Shown: positions 38,203 to 48,673 of the stretch, piece after piece
Position numbering within the stretch: position 1 is the stretch's first letter
How the letters are laid out: every line of letters starts with the position of its first letter
NCBI GenBank assembly: GCA_026874595.1
Contig: CM049308.1
Location: 37,027,527-37,091,526, forward strand
Direction: 5' to 3'
From: Sipunculus nudus
Lineage: Eukaryota > Annelida > Sipuncula > Golfingiida > Sipunculidae
Length of the DNA stretch: 64,000 nucleotides
The notes under the pieces: model-generated
What the model was told of the DNA's origin: nothing
Seen by the model: only the letters and a program-made list of their open reading frames with translations
Database searches by the model: none
Translations under genes and position numbers: made by a program

Positions 38203-38565
38203 TTTAAGTTGTGGGCCGGAACATTGTAAAAAATCAGGAAATATATTAACTCACTTAACATAAGAATTGCTTAAGCTAGAGACTTTTTTTCAGGGAGATT
38301 AATTTATCATAATTCAATTGTAATCCTAAATTGGATGGGAATTTTGCAAAATTGTTTTGTGATTAGCATAAATAAATAATCAGTTACTTAAATTTTGCAC
38401 AAACTTGACACAGCACATTTTTTCTCTGTAAGCACTATTGATTTAATTTTCACAGCATGTTTACATGATCATTTCATCTGTTAAAATCTGAAATTCCAAA
38501 GGAATTGATTGAAAAGAATATATATTCAAGTTTTCATACACCATGTCAAGTGTTGTTTACATCAA
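38203..38565 (+). repeat. Family A internal fragment
   Basis: It matches the interior of the A copy at 771-3712 (about 1845-2200), including 'aaatcaggaaatatatt', 'gctagagacttttttt' and 'caccatgtcaagtgttgttt'. Neither end is present. Confidence 0.55.
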
Positions 38566-38696
38566 ATGAATATTGATGACTTTGCCAAAGTTTCAAAGTC
38601 AAAGATGCATTACTGTTTGCATTTGATATTACAATCATCAGTCCCTTTAAAATGTATTTCATTTTCCCACTGATATTCAAAATTTTTCCTGCAGTT

Positions 38697-39118
38697 ATCT
38701 TATAACAGATTATTAAAATACATGGATCATCTCAAGACCTAGGACAGTCTTATAATAGAAAGTTTATCATAATGCATGGTGACATCTCAAGACAGAGGAC
38801 TGTCATAATATAAAAAGTGTGTCATAATTAATACATGGATCATCCCAAGACAGAGGACAGTCTGATTATAAAAGTTTATCATAAAACATGGATCATCTCA
38901 AGACAGAGGACAGTCTTATTAAAAAGTTTATCATAATTTTAATACATGGTTCATCTCAAGATTGAGAACAGTCGTATTATAAATAGTTAATCATAATACA
39001 TATAACATCCCAAGACAGAGGATAGTCATATTATAAAAAGTTTATCATAATGCATGGATCATCTCAAGACAGAGGACAGTCTAATCATAAAAAATTAGCA
39101 TGATGCATGGATCATCTC
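38697..39118. repeat. Tandem array of ~60-bp unit
   Basis: About seven units with the consensus phrases 'catggatcatctcaagac', 'agaggacagtct' and 'aaaagtttatcataat'. The spacing varies between about 48 and 63 bp. Not related to families A-E by eye. Confidence 0.75.
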
Positions 39119-39167
39119 ACAACAAATATATTTTTCATTGTTTGATCAAAACAAAGTTTTGCAGATA

Positions 39168-40011
39168 CTATGTTTTTGACTGGGTTCCGCAGCTACCGTA
39201 TTCGTTTCCGGAAAAGAACTCTGAGACCACTGGACCGAATTTTCTGAAACTTTACACCATTATCGGGTCACATGTGAACTGGTTCAAAAATATTTTCTTT
39301 CTCCAGTGCATCCATCTGTGTGTCTGTTTTGACACATTAACCCACATATCTTCAGACTCATTTGAACAATCAGGCTAAAAATTTTTCACACATGAATCCC
39401 TGGGATATAACATACACCAGAAAGGTGGCGCCACCTGCAACAATTTTTGCACAGCATCCATCTGTTCATCTGCCTTGGGATAAAATCACTCATATCTCTG
39501 TAGTGGTTGGACTTATCCACCTGAAATATTTCATGTGTATACATCCTGGATAGCTTTCTCGATTTTGTGGCTGTCGGCGCCACCCACATATATGTTTATG
39601 CTGCAGACATCTATGCTAATATCTCAGGACTAGTTTGACATATCCCCCTAAAATTTTGCATGTGTATAGATGTCACATAGATCTATTTCATACCCAAAAT
39701 TGGTGGTGCCAACTGCAACCATTTTTGCATTCTTCTGTTTGTCTGCTGTGGGACAAAATCACTCATATACAAGCAGTGGTTTGACTTGTCTGCCTAAAAT
39801 TTTGCATAGGTATACAACTTGGATAGCTTTCTGTATTTTTTTTTTGGCAGATGGTGCCACCTACATTCACATTTTGGCTGCAGACATTCATGCAAATATA
39901 CAACACACTTCACTCTGTTTCCCATTGCAACTCAATCAATGCCTCAATTCACCTGTCCCACTCTGATTTCGGTGGATACACAAAGTCGCTTATCGACTAC
40001 CCATATTCTAG
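39168..40011 (+). mobile_element. Family D element, diverged
   Basis: It shares 'acccacatatct', 'caatcaggctaaaa' and 'tcacatgtgaact' with the D segment near 47.95-48.1 kb. It continues with two diverged units containing GGTGGCGCCACCTG and GGCGCCACCCA, then the D right end AGTCG-CTTAT-CGACT (about 39985-39999) and ATTCTAG. The left boundary is uncertain; it probably lies near a TTTTTGACTGGG string at about 39173. Confidence 0.6.
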
Positions 40012-42747
40012 ATTTTCATCATTTGCCAGCTAGTAGAAATAAAAGTGGTCCTCGGAAAGTGTTACTATTATACATGACAACACCTAAATAGGGCTGCAGT
40101 CTGATTAACTTGTCACTGATGGTAATCAGAAATGGTTGGTTGGTAGCCCTGCCTGGGCTTTAGTGTATTGATGTTTACTGCTAAAATGCTTCAAATGAAA
40201 CGTGATTCCATGTACCTATAGACGCGACGTTACTCATTTCTAGCTCTTATCACTAAAGCCCTGTAAAATCTGTATGGTGAATCCCTGATATTTGCATAGT
40301 AGGGCATCACAAGGCTCCTGACGATTACCTCGCATTTCCATATCAGGCAGCCTGGCCTCCTGTGAATGCCATCGTTGCTATGAGGAGGTTAACAGTGTCC
40401 CATAGGCAATAGATAGCTCAACCCACTTGGTAACATTCGCACCTAAATCATGCATGTTTTCAGATAGTCCATACATGGACCTTTGTGTCCTGTGATATAT
40501 CTCCTCTGTTCGAACATATGGTCAATGGGCAAAATTTAAGTGCATTGTAAACAATGTCGCATCGATTTTGTACTGTGTATTTGTTAGTGTTCAAGTTACA
40601 CATGAAAGTCTTGCCGCTGTTAAGTTTCCAACACGCTGAATGTTATGATCGTTTCAGCGTATGGAACTGAATATCTCACTCTGATTAGCTGAGCTGGAGA
40701 CACATTTTAAAACCAGCCTGCTGCAATAAGCAATGGTCAAATAAACGGTGACACATTGAAGCTGAGGCTGAGGGTTATATATAGTGTTAAAAATTTTGCC
40801 TTACTCAAATAGCTGAGGACCTAAAAATATTAAGACTGATAAAATGGGAATATATATAAAGCAAGCTGGAGGCCCACAATAGGCGGTTACTGAATTAACC
40901 ATGTTGGTTTTGAAAAAAAGATTCTTGGAAAGACCACTATAATTACTCCATATGTCACTGGGAAAGACCTTAGTTCAGCGAGGCGGTGATATGGGGGTCT
41001 GACTGTCCGGAACCGCCCAAGTTTACCAGTCGATGAAATAAGAGGGTCAGAGAGTAGGAATTAGTTATGTAAGTTGCGGCATGGTAGCAGTACCGGCACT
41101 AAGTGCAACACAGTGAGAGCTGTTTGATATCTCTGTCAGAGCCATTTCATTGACTGAGCCAGTCCAGTTGGTTGGCTGCATCATGCAAAGTTTGTTTGTT
41201 GGTCATTTTATTTTTTAAATTGTATATTTTCTTAAATGAAATGTTTAATTTTTAATTGAGAAAATTATATTCATATATTGCAGAATTAAATGAATGTGGA
41301 AATGCATTACTGATGGCAATTATTCAGGTGAAAATATAACAATAATATCAAATGAGGAATCAATTTTCACTTAACTGATGGCTTACACCTGCATCTGACA
41401 AATAAGTGAAATATTAAGAAAAAGCAAAATACATCAAATTTCAAATCAAAATCACTTTAATGCTTTCCAATTAGTTGCAGAGGGAACCAATTGCAGCTCC
41501 ATAAAGTAAATTAAGCTTTATCAAATGACAAACTTTGAAGAGAAACTTAAGAAGTTTGGTTTAGCTTTTGAGGTCTCATAGGTTGAAATAACAATCAGAA
41601 ATATTGTTCTGTGTGAATTGGTAGAGTTTGAAACCTTTTTCTTTTTGCTTGACTGTGTAACTATAAAGATTTATCAGATGCACACAAGTTGATATTTTGG
41701 CAAAAGTCTGAAATAAGCTGATATAATTTCATTGTGACTACTAACTGATGAATCTTGTTGGTTGTTGGAAGATTACTGTATTTATAGATGGCCATTTGTC
41801 ATTTCTTGCCAGATTAGGCGCCCATGCTCTTGACATCTGTGGATCAATTCAGATTTGTGGGAATTTAAATAAAGTAAAAAAACAGCAATTCTTTCCTTAT
41901 TAATCATGAAATGATAGCCTTTCATTCAGTTGTAGATCTCTTGTAACCAGCTTTCATAAAAATGACATCCGTCAGGAGAATAACAAAATCTGGGGATCAG
42001 AAAGTCAGATGGGCCAAACCTCAACTGTTTGTTTTCTATATCTAAAGGATTACTCAGGACAAATCAGGATTTTTATTGAATGTACAACTAATTGTATATC
42101 TTAATTATCAGCCTAGGGGTAATAAGTGTGTCTATATTGATCCATGCATTTCTTTACACTTATATCAGGTATAATTATATTTAAGCGTTTAGTTCTTTGC
42201 AGGACTTTTCATTTGTTGAACTATTTTTATAAATATATGCTGACCTTTGCCAGGAAAAAATCCACTTTCATGCAATCATTGTCACTATGTCAGGAACGAT
42301 CCTGTAGCTGTTGGTATTAAAAGGCAATGAAGACTCCACTAATGTTTTAGACGAGAATTGTTATAAAATTCCAGAAAAGTATGTAAGCACAGTAGCTTAC
42401 GTTTCTAATTATAATTTATGTGATCATATAATTTCTTGTTACTGAGATGTTTAAAATAAAGTGCAATATATCATATTCAGAACCCTTTTGACAATTCTTT
42501 TGGAATTCATTGTATATTTAATGCACTGCCCTGTCTATTCTAATCAAATAGACCACAGTGTTTTCCAAACCTAAGGTTCAACTTTGAATTTTTCTGCATA
42601 TATATTTATATCCCGTTTTTTGCCAGACTGAATGCTCAGTTACACAACTTCATCCCAATGATTCATTAATGGTAAGGTGTTTGCAATAAAAGATAATGAA
42701 ATATTGTTAGTCAGATGGAAGATTTACTGGTATATTATATTTTACAG
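40012..42747 (+). other. End of last intron, mostly unique
   Basis: AT-rich text with the inverted repeat copy at 40845-41165 and no A-E element. It ends with the pyrimidine-poor but acceptable acceptor ATATTTTACAG before the terminal exon. Confidence 0.5.
40845..41165 (-). repeat. Unclassified dispersed repeat, reverse copy
   Basis: Reverse complement match to 35590-35915 over about 300 bp with many mismatches. The two copies are 5 kb apart and inverted within the last intron. Confidence 0.55.
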
Positions 42748-42876
42748 GATCCATTATGGCAATGTGATTCAGAATGCATATCAGACATGTACAGCATCCC
42801 AGACTCAACATCAACTGAGATGACCACATACTGGGAGAATCAGCAGAATTGTGGCGACCCCTGTGGATGCCCATAG
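42748..42876 (+). CDS. B3GALNT2: B3GALNT2-like glycosyltransferase, terminal exon
   Basis: This terminal coding exon has 42 codons and a TAG stop. It begins in phase 0 with 'DPLWQCDSEC' and ends with 'NCGDPCGCP'. The five Cys residues and the final Cys-Gly-Asp-Pro-Cys-x-Cys block agree with the B3GALNT2 C-terminus as I recall it, where two disulfides are expected in the lumenal catalytic domain (inference). The acceptor is TATATTTTACAG. It joins in frame to the 57-bp exon 21.6 kb upstream. Together the three visible exons give 114 complete C-terminal codons of a protein that is about 500 residues in vertebrates. No paralogue-like stop or frameshift is seen. Confidence 0.87.
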   Translation, partial: DPLWQCDSECISDMYSIPDSTSTEMTTYWENQQNCGDPCGCP

Positions 42877-43642
42877 AAACTATGTTGATGAAAGAAACCC
42901 TTATTCATTATTTCATCAGTGCATTTTTAACTGGTGAATCTGTGCATTAAATTTATATAGCAGGATTGCACATTATGTCAGCATGTATATTAGATTACTT
43001 AGGTCTTTTAGGTAGTGTATGTGAATCTTTTGGTATTATGCATATGTGATATGTTTTTCACACAGTACCTTTGAGTACCGGAAAAATTATGTTATCTGTA
43101 CATCTCAGGGAAGACGGACTTTAGATGAATGAACTGTCAGATGTAAGTTTCATCATCTGGATCAGGTTCATCAGACTCGCTTTAGTTAAAAACATAAATA
43201 ATTTTGCCAACTGAAAAACATGCTTCATATTCTGTTGATGTAGAATTCATATTACTTATATTACGATCTGCCAAAACAATTTTATGTATGAACAGTTGTT
43301 AACATCAGTAACACTCACCAGTCAATCTAACTTGAAGCCTCGATTGCAGTACTTCTTCAGCCCTTCAGAAATTTTCACATTTTTATTCTTTGACAGATTT
43401 ACAGATATATGGATCTGTTTGCAGTTCTCAGTTTTTAGATTTCAGAAAATAGTTCATATATAAAGCACTCATGGGTGCACCATTGTACAATGTTCAACAA
43501 AGGAGGCTTCAGAAAATAGACAGGAGAAGGATTAAATACTTATGGGATGACATAATTACCAGTTATTCCATGTGAATTTCCAGAAAGACAGTGAAGTTGG
43601 TGCTTATATATGTGTGATGAGATGTTTATAGGCAATCATATG
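42877..43642 (+). other. Probable 3' untranslated region and downstream flank
   Basis: This follows the B3GALNT2 stop codon. The nearest polyadenylation-like word is ATTAAA at 42946-42951; no AATAAA is seen in this stretch. The 3' end of the transcript cannot be placed from sequence alone. Confidence 0.35.
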
Positions 43643-43809
43643 CCAACCAAAATAATGACTATAGTGACTAAAGTAATTATAGTTACTATGCAGTGGTAAA
43701 TATAATATTTCTATGCAATCTTTGGTTAAAATTTTATTAAAGTGAATATAGTAATTATAGTTACTATACTGTGAGTAATATAATATTTCTGTAATATCTT
43801 GAGTTTTTT

Positions 43810-46485
43810 GGTGAACCTGTGAGCCTATGCATTGGTGTTGCGTCATCTGGCGTCCATCGTCCACATATCCAAATTTTATGCAAAAAATCAGTCATCTAAA
43901 AAACTATCAGCCTTTGCTTATTGTATCGCCAGACATAGTCTGGAGATACTATGGTTTAGGCATGGTTGCGCCGCCGCCACCACCGAGATTTATTTTGGAC
44001 ACAATAACTAAAAAAATATTTCAAGGATCTTTTTCAAACTTGACACATTTATAGATATAGGTGAGAGGACGAAGCCTATTTAAAATGGGGTCATGACCTC
44101 AACTAGGAGAGTGACCTTGACCTTGAATAGATCCATTTTTGGGGAAAATCACACAAGAAATCTCAAGAAATCTTTCATGGATTTATCCAAAAATCAAGTT
44201 GGACAAAGATCTTGGATAGTGATGTCATGTACCGGAAACTGGTGGTGCCATCTAGTATCCTTTTCTTGTTTTTGTGCCGTTTAATACCCCAATCATTGCC
44301 ACTTGACAGTACTTTTAGCATCACAAGTCAAAAACTGATTGACAGATTTCTTTAATATTATGCATGTACATAGGTATAGGTTATGGGATGATGTATATTA
44401 AAATTGGGGTCATGACCTTTCCTTTGAGAGTGGCTTTGACCTTGAATATTACCAAATATGGTGAAAATTACATAAAATCATAAATATCTTAAAAAGGGAT
44501 GCATGGATTGGTCCAAAAATCAAGTTGACGGAAGATCTTGGATAGTTTTGTCTTTTGCAGAAGATAGGTGGTGCCACCTGTTGTCCTTTTCTTGTTTTTT
44601 GGGCCTTTGAATACCCCATCATTGCCACTTGACAGTATATACTGTGAGCATTATAAGTCAAACAGTAATGGACAGATTTCTTTCATGTTATGCATGTATA
44701 TATATATGGTTTATGGAATGAGGTATATTTAATTTTAAATTTAATTTTAAAATTTAATTTAATTTAAATTATTTTTTTATAAATTTAATTTTTTTTGTCA
44801 AATGTTGGATATTTTGGAATGCAGTTTATTGATTTGGGGTCATGACCGTGACTATGAGAGTGACCTTGACCTTGAATATTCCCATATTGGGTGAAAAACA
44901 TAAAATCATGAATATCTTAAAAAGGGCCACTTGACAGCACTGTGAGCATTATAAGTCAAAAACCCTTTGATCAATTGTCCTTCCCAATCTAAAATATTCC
45001 TATATTTTGTACAAATGTTTCTCACATTCATTGCTAAAATACAAATACATCACATTATATCAACAAAATACCACAAAACCTCATTTGTCTGGCGATACTA
45101 TGGCACCAGCGGTGCCAAGAAATGTCTAGTTTTTTTTGTATCTGCATTCACTAAGATATTTAAGGGAAAAAGCTTAAAAACCTTTAAAAATCTTCTCAGC
45201 AGAAACTGTTCAGCTAAATTGTTCAATATTTCCAAAAATAATCCCTGAATCAATTTCTCTCTAGTTTGTTTGAAAGGTTCGAGTTCTGTGATTTTTGGTC
45301 GAGTCACAGGAAGCCGAACTTAGTCATACTTCAAAAAAGCATACTGAAATTACAATCTCAGAAACCGCAGGAGCTGTCATCACCAAGTTTTATGCAAATG
45401 TTGGTCACATGACTCGTATTTGAAATTGCAGTTTTTGTGGCACAACCTATGTCGACCTGTTTTTACAGGCAAAAACCTCGTAATTTTAGCCTCTTCAACT
45501 TAAAAATGTTTTATGATGAAATCAAGCTGAATGGTTCAATTTTTTCACAAGAATTATCCTAGTGTAGGGTTCTTTCAATTGTGTAAGAATAGATTGGGTT
45601 CATAATTTTTGGTTGCGTCATAGAAAGCTGAAGTTGGTTTTGTGGTCATTAGTAAGCCTATTTCAAACTGAGGGCTGCAGTAGTCTTCTTGTGCAAATCT
45701 GTTTTTTTCAACTTCTGTAACATTGAAATATTTAGTATTGGCTACAGGCTAAAGGTCAGTATGGATCTATTTAAAGCTTTGGCAGACTGCCAACTCTATC
45801 AGATAAGGCAACAGGTCAAGAGTTTACTCAGTGCAGCCAGGTACAGGTCAAGAGTTCACTCAGTGCAGTAGCTATATTTGGCAATTTGTTCCGGTTCACT
45901 CGGGGTAATTTCCTTCCTCACCTGCGCTTGGTTAGCCCAGTGCACCTGACTCAAGAGAAGTTTGATTTATTGGCCTGACATTTTGACTTGTCTGTGCATC
46001 TTTGATGGCTTTCTTGTATACAAGTCTGGTGTCGCCACCTACAATACACAGTGTATGTCCCTGCTTATTTCTCAGGGGAAATTTTTCATATCAGCCTGAA
46101 ATTATGCATGTCGATGCATCTCAGATAGTTTTGTTGTATACAAGACTTGTGGCGCCACCTACAATTATTTCAGCAAGTGTGCACATAGCCCAAGAGTGGT
46201 TTGAAGTATCTGCCTTAAATTTTGCCTGTCCATACATCTTCCATGCCTTTCTTGTACCCAAGACTAGTTGGTGCCATCCACAGTCATTTTGTTTTGTGTG
46301 CACCCATGCCGGTATTTCATCAGTGATGTTTTTGTAATTTGTGCTTGGACTCCGGGTCAAATTTTTTTGCACTTGCATTGTACATATACATGTAACGCAT
46401 ACACTTGAGAAGTAACAGTCCAAAATGGAAGCATTATACCTGATATCCCATTGCACAGGTTCGCATTAGGCCTGTACGCTATGTT
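43810..46485 (+). mobile_element. Family B element carrying nested family E
   Basis: The left end after TTTTTT is GGTGAACCTGTGAGCC. The right end is CACAGGTTCGC followed by a decayed hairpin AGGCCT-GT-ACGCTA and TGTT. The normal B core ('tttaaaaatcttctc', 'ttggtcacatgactcgtatttgaaattgcag', 'caggtcaagagtt') resumes after the family E insertion. GTCGCCACCTACAAT and GGCGCCACCTACAAT palindromes are at about 46030 and 46152. Confidence 0.65.
43927..45129 (+). mobile_element. Family E rolling-circle-like element nested in B
   Basis: The left end is CGCCAGAC-ATA-GTCTGG, a foldback. The right end has GTCTGGCG (45087-45094), an exact 8-bp inverse complement of CGCCAGAC, then the perfect hairpin GGCACC-AGC-GGTGCC (45102-45116) and AATGTCTAG before TT. 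Three core units carry 'gagagtgaccttgaccttgaata', near 44107, 44428 and 44858; the last spacing is enlarged by an AT-rich run. GGTGGTGCCATCT and GGTGGTGCCACCT lie in the core. The flanks are a broken T-rich B segment ('gcttattgtat' and 'ttttttttgtatctgcatt'). Confidence 0.68.
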
Positions 46486-46750
46486 TCTATATAGTTATTA
46501 TAGGACACTATAGTTACAGTCATAATCATATCATAATAACATCTTCCATTGACAGTGGTCCTTGTGCCCCATGCTATAATATAATAGTGATACAATAGTT
46601 AATATGATTAGCTATAATTATGGTAACTTTAGTTACTGTAATTCCAAAACAGTATATTTACCACTAGTATAATAATATTGTGCTGTCACTTTATCTTATT
46701 TGGTGTTATTGTGCTTACTATGGTCACTATAATTAGAAGTTTTTGGTTGG

Positions 46751-47052
46751 GATATATGGGTTACATGTATAGCTTGTCATTTTTATCATGTTTACATGAT
46801 CTCATACATGCATATACAGTATTGACATTATTTTGTTTGAATGGTCTCGTGATTGATCAGAACTTTTGTCACAGATGTTAAGTATTAGTTTCATTTCTGT
46901 TTATTTTCATTTATACTAAAAGCCACTTGTAGATAAATGAGAGTTGAACACGCAGTACAAAGTTTAATGAGTACATATACACACACACACAGACCTTTAT
47001 CGTTTACTTCAGTGTTTTGCTTCCTTAATATATACTGAGGTAAATCTTTTTT
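46751..47052. other. Unique sequence with a short AC run
   Basis: Nothing is recognised except (AC)n at about 46979-46990. Confidence 0.5.
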
Positions 47053-47780
47053 AGCGAACCTGTGAGCTTATGCGATGGTGCAGTCGTCTGTACGTGAACC
47101 ATAGCTATCTCAAAAACGGCAGGAGCTAGCATCGCCAAATTTTTGGCAAATAAACAGTCATCTGAAAAACTATATCGGATTTTGTTTATTTTTTTTATAA
47201 CTGCATTTTCTGAGTTTTTATAGGGAAAAAGCTAAAATAAGCTATAAAAATCTTCTTCTCCGAAAATGTCCAGCCAAATTGTCAAATATTTCACAGAAAT
47301 GATCCCTGGAACAATCTTTCTCAAGTTTGTTCGAATGGTTCCAGTTCGGAGATTTTTGGCCGAGTTACAGGGGGTTTAACTTAGTCATCTGTCCAAACAA
47401 GCACACTAAAATTAAAATCTCAGAAACCACTAGAGCTATCATCAGCAAATTTTATACCAATATTTGTCACATATGTCATATCTGATATTGACGTATTGGT
47501 GGCGCCACCTACATTGATGTGTTTTTTAAAAGCGAAAATGTAATTTTAGATTTTTCTAGCTTGTACACTGTTTTATGATGAAACTGTTAAGCTAATTCGT
47601 TAAAACTTTACAAGGATTATTCTCTGGTAGGGTTCTGTCAGTTTTGTAAGAATAGATTTGGTAAATGCAGCTTTAAAACAGTGTACCCATTTGAAAAAGG
47701 CTTTCTGTGTTTGAAAACAGATTTGACAACATGCTGAGTTTCAGCAGCCAATTCAAGAGGTCACTCAGTACAACCAGGTG
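47053..47780 (+). mobile_element. Family B left part of a second mosaic
   Basis: The left end after TTTTTT is AGCGAACCTGTGAGC. The normal B core follows, including GGTGGCGCCACCTAC at about 47501. The B text fades near 'cactcagtacaaccaggt' and no B right end follows; family D text takes over within about 150 bp. Confidence 0.6.
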
Positions 47781-47822
47781 GGGTCCAGACATCACCATGG
47801 CAACTGACCTGGCACTGTCTGG

Positions 47823-47840
47823 TGTCTAGACGTCTAGACA
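47823..47840. repeat. 18-bp perfect palindrome
   Basis: TGTCTAGACGTCTAGACA reads the same on both strands. A partial second copy (GCGTCTAGACGTC) follows within 20 bp. It lies exactly between the family B and family D parts of the mosaic. Confidence 0.85.
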
Positions 47841-47880
47841 CAGCGTCTAGACGTCAAGAAAATGTCCAGATGCAGAATTC

Positions 47881-48673
47881 CCAGATTATTCGAACTATAT
47901 CTTTCAACTGTTTGAAAAAACTTGGTTTGCATTTTAAGCGAATCGGGTTTATCATCAAGTCACATGTGAACTGCTGCGCCCCCATTTTTGGTTGACCTCT
48001 GACCTTTCCTTGCTGCACAGCGTCCGTTTGTGCGTCATTTTCCACAAAAAACCCACATATCTCGGGAACCGTTTGACCGATCAGGCTAAAATGTTGCACA
48101 AATTTAGCCCTTTGATAGGTTTATAACATACACTAATAACGCTGGAGCCACCAACAACCATTTTTGCACAGCGTCCATCTGTTCATCTGCCTTGGGATAA
48201 TATCACTCATATCTCGGCAGTGGTTTGACTTATCCAACTGAAATTTTGCAGGTTAATACATCCTGGACAACTTTCTCGATTTTATGACAGGTGGCGCCAC
48301 CTACATTCACGTTTACTCTGCAGACATCCAAGCTCATATCTCGGGAACCGTTTGACCGATTTGGCCAAAAGTTTGCATGTGTATAGATCTCGCATAGCTC
48401 TTCATCATATGCAAAACTGATGGCGCCACCTGCAACCATTTATGCACAGCGTTCATCTTCCTAGGAATAAAATCACTCGTTTCTAAGCAGTGGTTTGACT
48501 TATCCTTCTGATATTTTGCAGGTTTATTCATCCTGGACAACTTTCTCGATTTTATGACAGGTGGCGCCACCTTCCTTCATGTTTACGCTGGAGACGTCCA
48601 TGCTAATATGCAACACACCTCGCTCTATTCCCCTTGCCACTTAATCCATGCCTCACTTCACCTGTCCCACTCT
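47881..48673 (+). repeat. Family D segment inside the second mosaic
   Basis: Contains 'acccacatatctcgggaaccgtttgaccgatcaggctaaaa' in pieces shared with 39.3 kb, then units with GGTGGCGCCACCT at about 48292 and 48562. It stops at 'cctgtcccactc', about 45 bp short of the usual D hairpin end, where family A text begins. Confidence 0.68.

Larger units (their letters stand above)
43643..46750. mobile_element. Candidate MITE interrupted by family B
   Basis: CCAACCAAAAT..CTATAGTGACTA at 43643-43673 and, inverted, TATGGTCACTATA..TTTTGGTTGG at 46720-46750 form terminal inverted repeats. Just inside them both arms carry GTAATTATAGTTAC-like near-palindromes and a 'gtggtaaata' phrase. The element without its insert would be about 430 bp. 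No transposase frame and no clear target duplication are seen. Confidence 0.42.

Noticed and set aside
45098-45307. 69-codon minus-strand frame rich in charged and Leu residues
   Set aside because: It is the reverse of the ordinary family B core plus the family E right end; other B copies do not keep it open.
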